A stretch of DNA of 5,581 nucleotides from Candidatus Methanophagaceae archaeon. GTDB taxonomy: Archaea; Halobacteriota; Syntropharchaeia; Alkanophagales; Methanospirareceae. The notes under the pieces were generated by a model. It did no database searches and was not told the origin of the DNA. It worked only from the letters and a program-made list of their open reading frames with translations. The stretch covers positions 1-5,581 of the forward strand of contig QENJ01000291.1 of assembly GCA_013374505.1 (NCBI GenBank), in the 5' to 3' direction. This document shows, piece after piece, positions 4,946-5,581 of this stretch. Position numbers and translations under genes: made by a program. Each line of letters starts with the position of its first letter. The first letter of the stretch is position 1.

Positions 4946-5581
4946 AATAGTTCCACTTCCCGCGCCTTATTCCACCGCCGCTCCAATATGCTCAGGGGCA
5001 CATCGCTTAACGCACGCACCGCTTCCTCTCTTCGCATCCCGAATAGAGCCGCAAGTGCAATCAGCTCTCTTGGTGCCCTTAAACCATATATAGAACAAGC
5101 ATTACTGGTTAAAATTGCCATAGTTTTATATTTCCGTACGAATTCTAAGTTGTCCCGCATCCTACTGAGGATTCGCGCTCTATCGCCCCTCCTGCACTGA
5201 ATTATTGCGTTCATGTTAAATTCGATTGCAATACCATTCTCAACGGCGTATCGTACCAATACGTGATTCAATGAGCCTTCCCCCTTTTCACCGCACGGAT
5301 GCGCTAATATGTCTATTCTATGGTCCTTTAACGCAGCGAGATTTATTTTCTCGTCACCGCCATGAACCACAACTAAAGGCACTTTTCCGGCGTAATGCTT
5401 TATTTTCCTATTCAATTCGGAGACTGACTTTGTCCTTATCTCTACACCCCGGTAAATAGCCGGCGGGTCCTCTTTCCGCACTTCTACAAAGTCATCGTGG
5501 TTCGTTATGGCTATACCTGCATATCCATATCTTATTGCAACGCGGAGCATCTCCTCTGCTGGTACGTCTGTCTCGGGATAG
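4942..5581 (-). CDS. rnp3: Ribonuclease P protein component 3 (Rpp30 family), 5' end outside window
   Basis: Rpp30 is a TIM-barrel protein that binds Pop5 in RNase P. The frame stays open past the ATG at 5550 to the window edge; the ten codons before it read YPETDVPAEE, which match the normal early part of Rpp30, so the true start lies to the right and 5550 is internal. The visible part has 212 residues. Landmarks in order are YGYAGIAITNHDDF, GVEIRTKSVSELNRKI, VPLVVVHGGDEKIN, HRIDILAHPCGEKGEGSLNHVLV, NGIAIEFNMNAII and AILTSNACSIYGLRAPRELIALAALFGM, which cover the later strands of the barrel. It ends with a short helix region (EEAVRALSDVPLSILERR). The stop TGA overlaps the rnp2 ATG. In many euryarchaea this pair sits in a conserved translation/exosome gene cluster; here nothing from that cluster follows rnp2. 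Confidence 0.94.
   Translation of the reverse strand, partial: YPETDVPAEEMLRVAIRYGYAGIAITNHDDFVEVRKEDPPAIYRGVEIRTKSVSELNRKIKHYAGKVPLVVVHGGDEKINLAALKDHRIDILAHPCGEKGEGSLNHVLVRYAVENGIAIEFNMNAIIQCRRGDRARILSRMRDNLEFVRKYKTMAILTSNACSIYGLRAPRELIALAALFGMRREEAVRALSDVPLSILERRWNKAREVELL

Noticed and set aside
4726..5459. Plus-strand frames opposite rnp2 and rnp3
   Set aside because: The minus-strand frames match Pop5 and Rpp30; the plus-strand translations have no motifs.

Overview
The window reads as a piece of a euryarchaeal chromosome, possibly from the methanogen / ANME / Syntrophoarchaeum side of the group (lineage is a low-confidence inference). The domain call rests on protein-only RNase P subunits of archaeal type (Pop5/Rnp2 and Rpp30/Rnp3), an archaeal-type Thg1 tRNA guanylyltransferase, a stand-alone PRC-barrel protein, a CBS-fused site-2 protease, a tRNA gene without encoded CCA, TTTATATA-like promoters close to start codons, and oligo-T terminators.

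The window has two parts. The left part (1-2200) is accessory DNA that has been hit by mobile elements. It holds the 3' part of a DDE transposase gene (cut by the window edge), a hairpin plus T-run behind it, a short C-terminal remnant of a lost gene (1118-1249), T-rich terminator-like DNA, and a gene for a signal-anchored, cysteine-containing exported protein. Between the natural start codon of that gene and its body sits a 203-bp miniature inverted-repeat element (1360-1562). It has perfect 13-bp terminal inverted repeats and a 5-bp GAATA target duplication. Deleting the element and one GAATA copy on paper restores an ATG in frame with the signal anchor, so the insertion and its effect can be read at base level. 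This is the most interesting signal in the window.

The right part (2200-5581) is compact core archaeal DNA. A CAT-anticodon tRNA gene on the plus strand runs tail-to-tail into thg1 on the minus strand, and the two overlap by 27 bp. thg1 is the second gene of a pair with a PRC-barrel gene (ATGA overlap). That pair is divergent from a site-2 protease/CBS gene, which in turn converges on the minus-strand rnp3-rnp2 pair (also an ATGA overlap). Three of the genes concern tRNA: RNase P subunits Rpp30 and Pop5 (5' maturation) and Thg1 (5'-end 3'-5' addition), beside a tRNA gene. No CRISPR array, replication origin or defence system was recognised.
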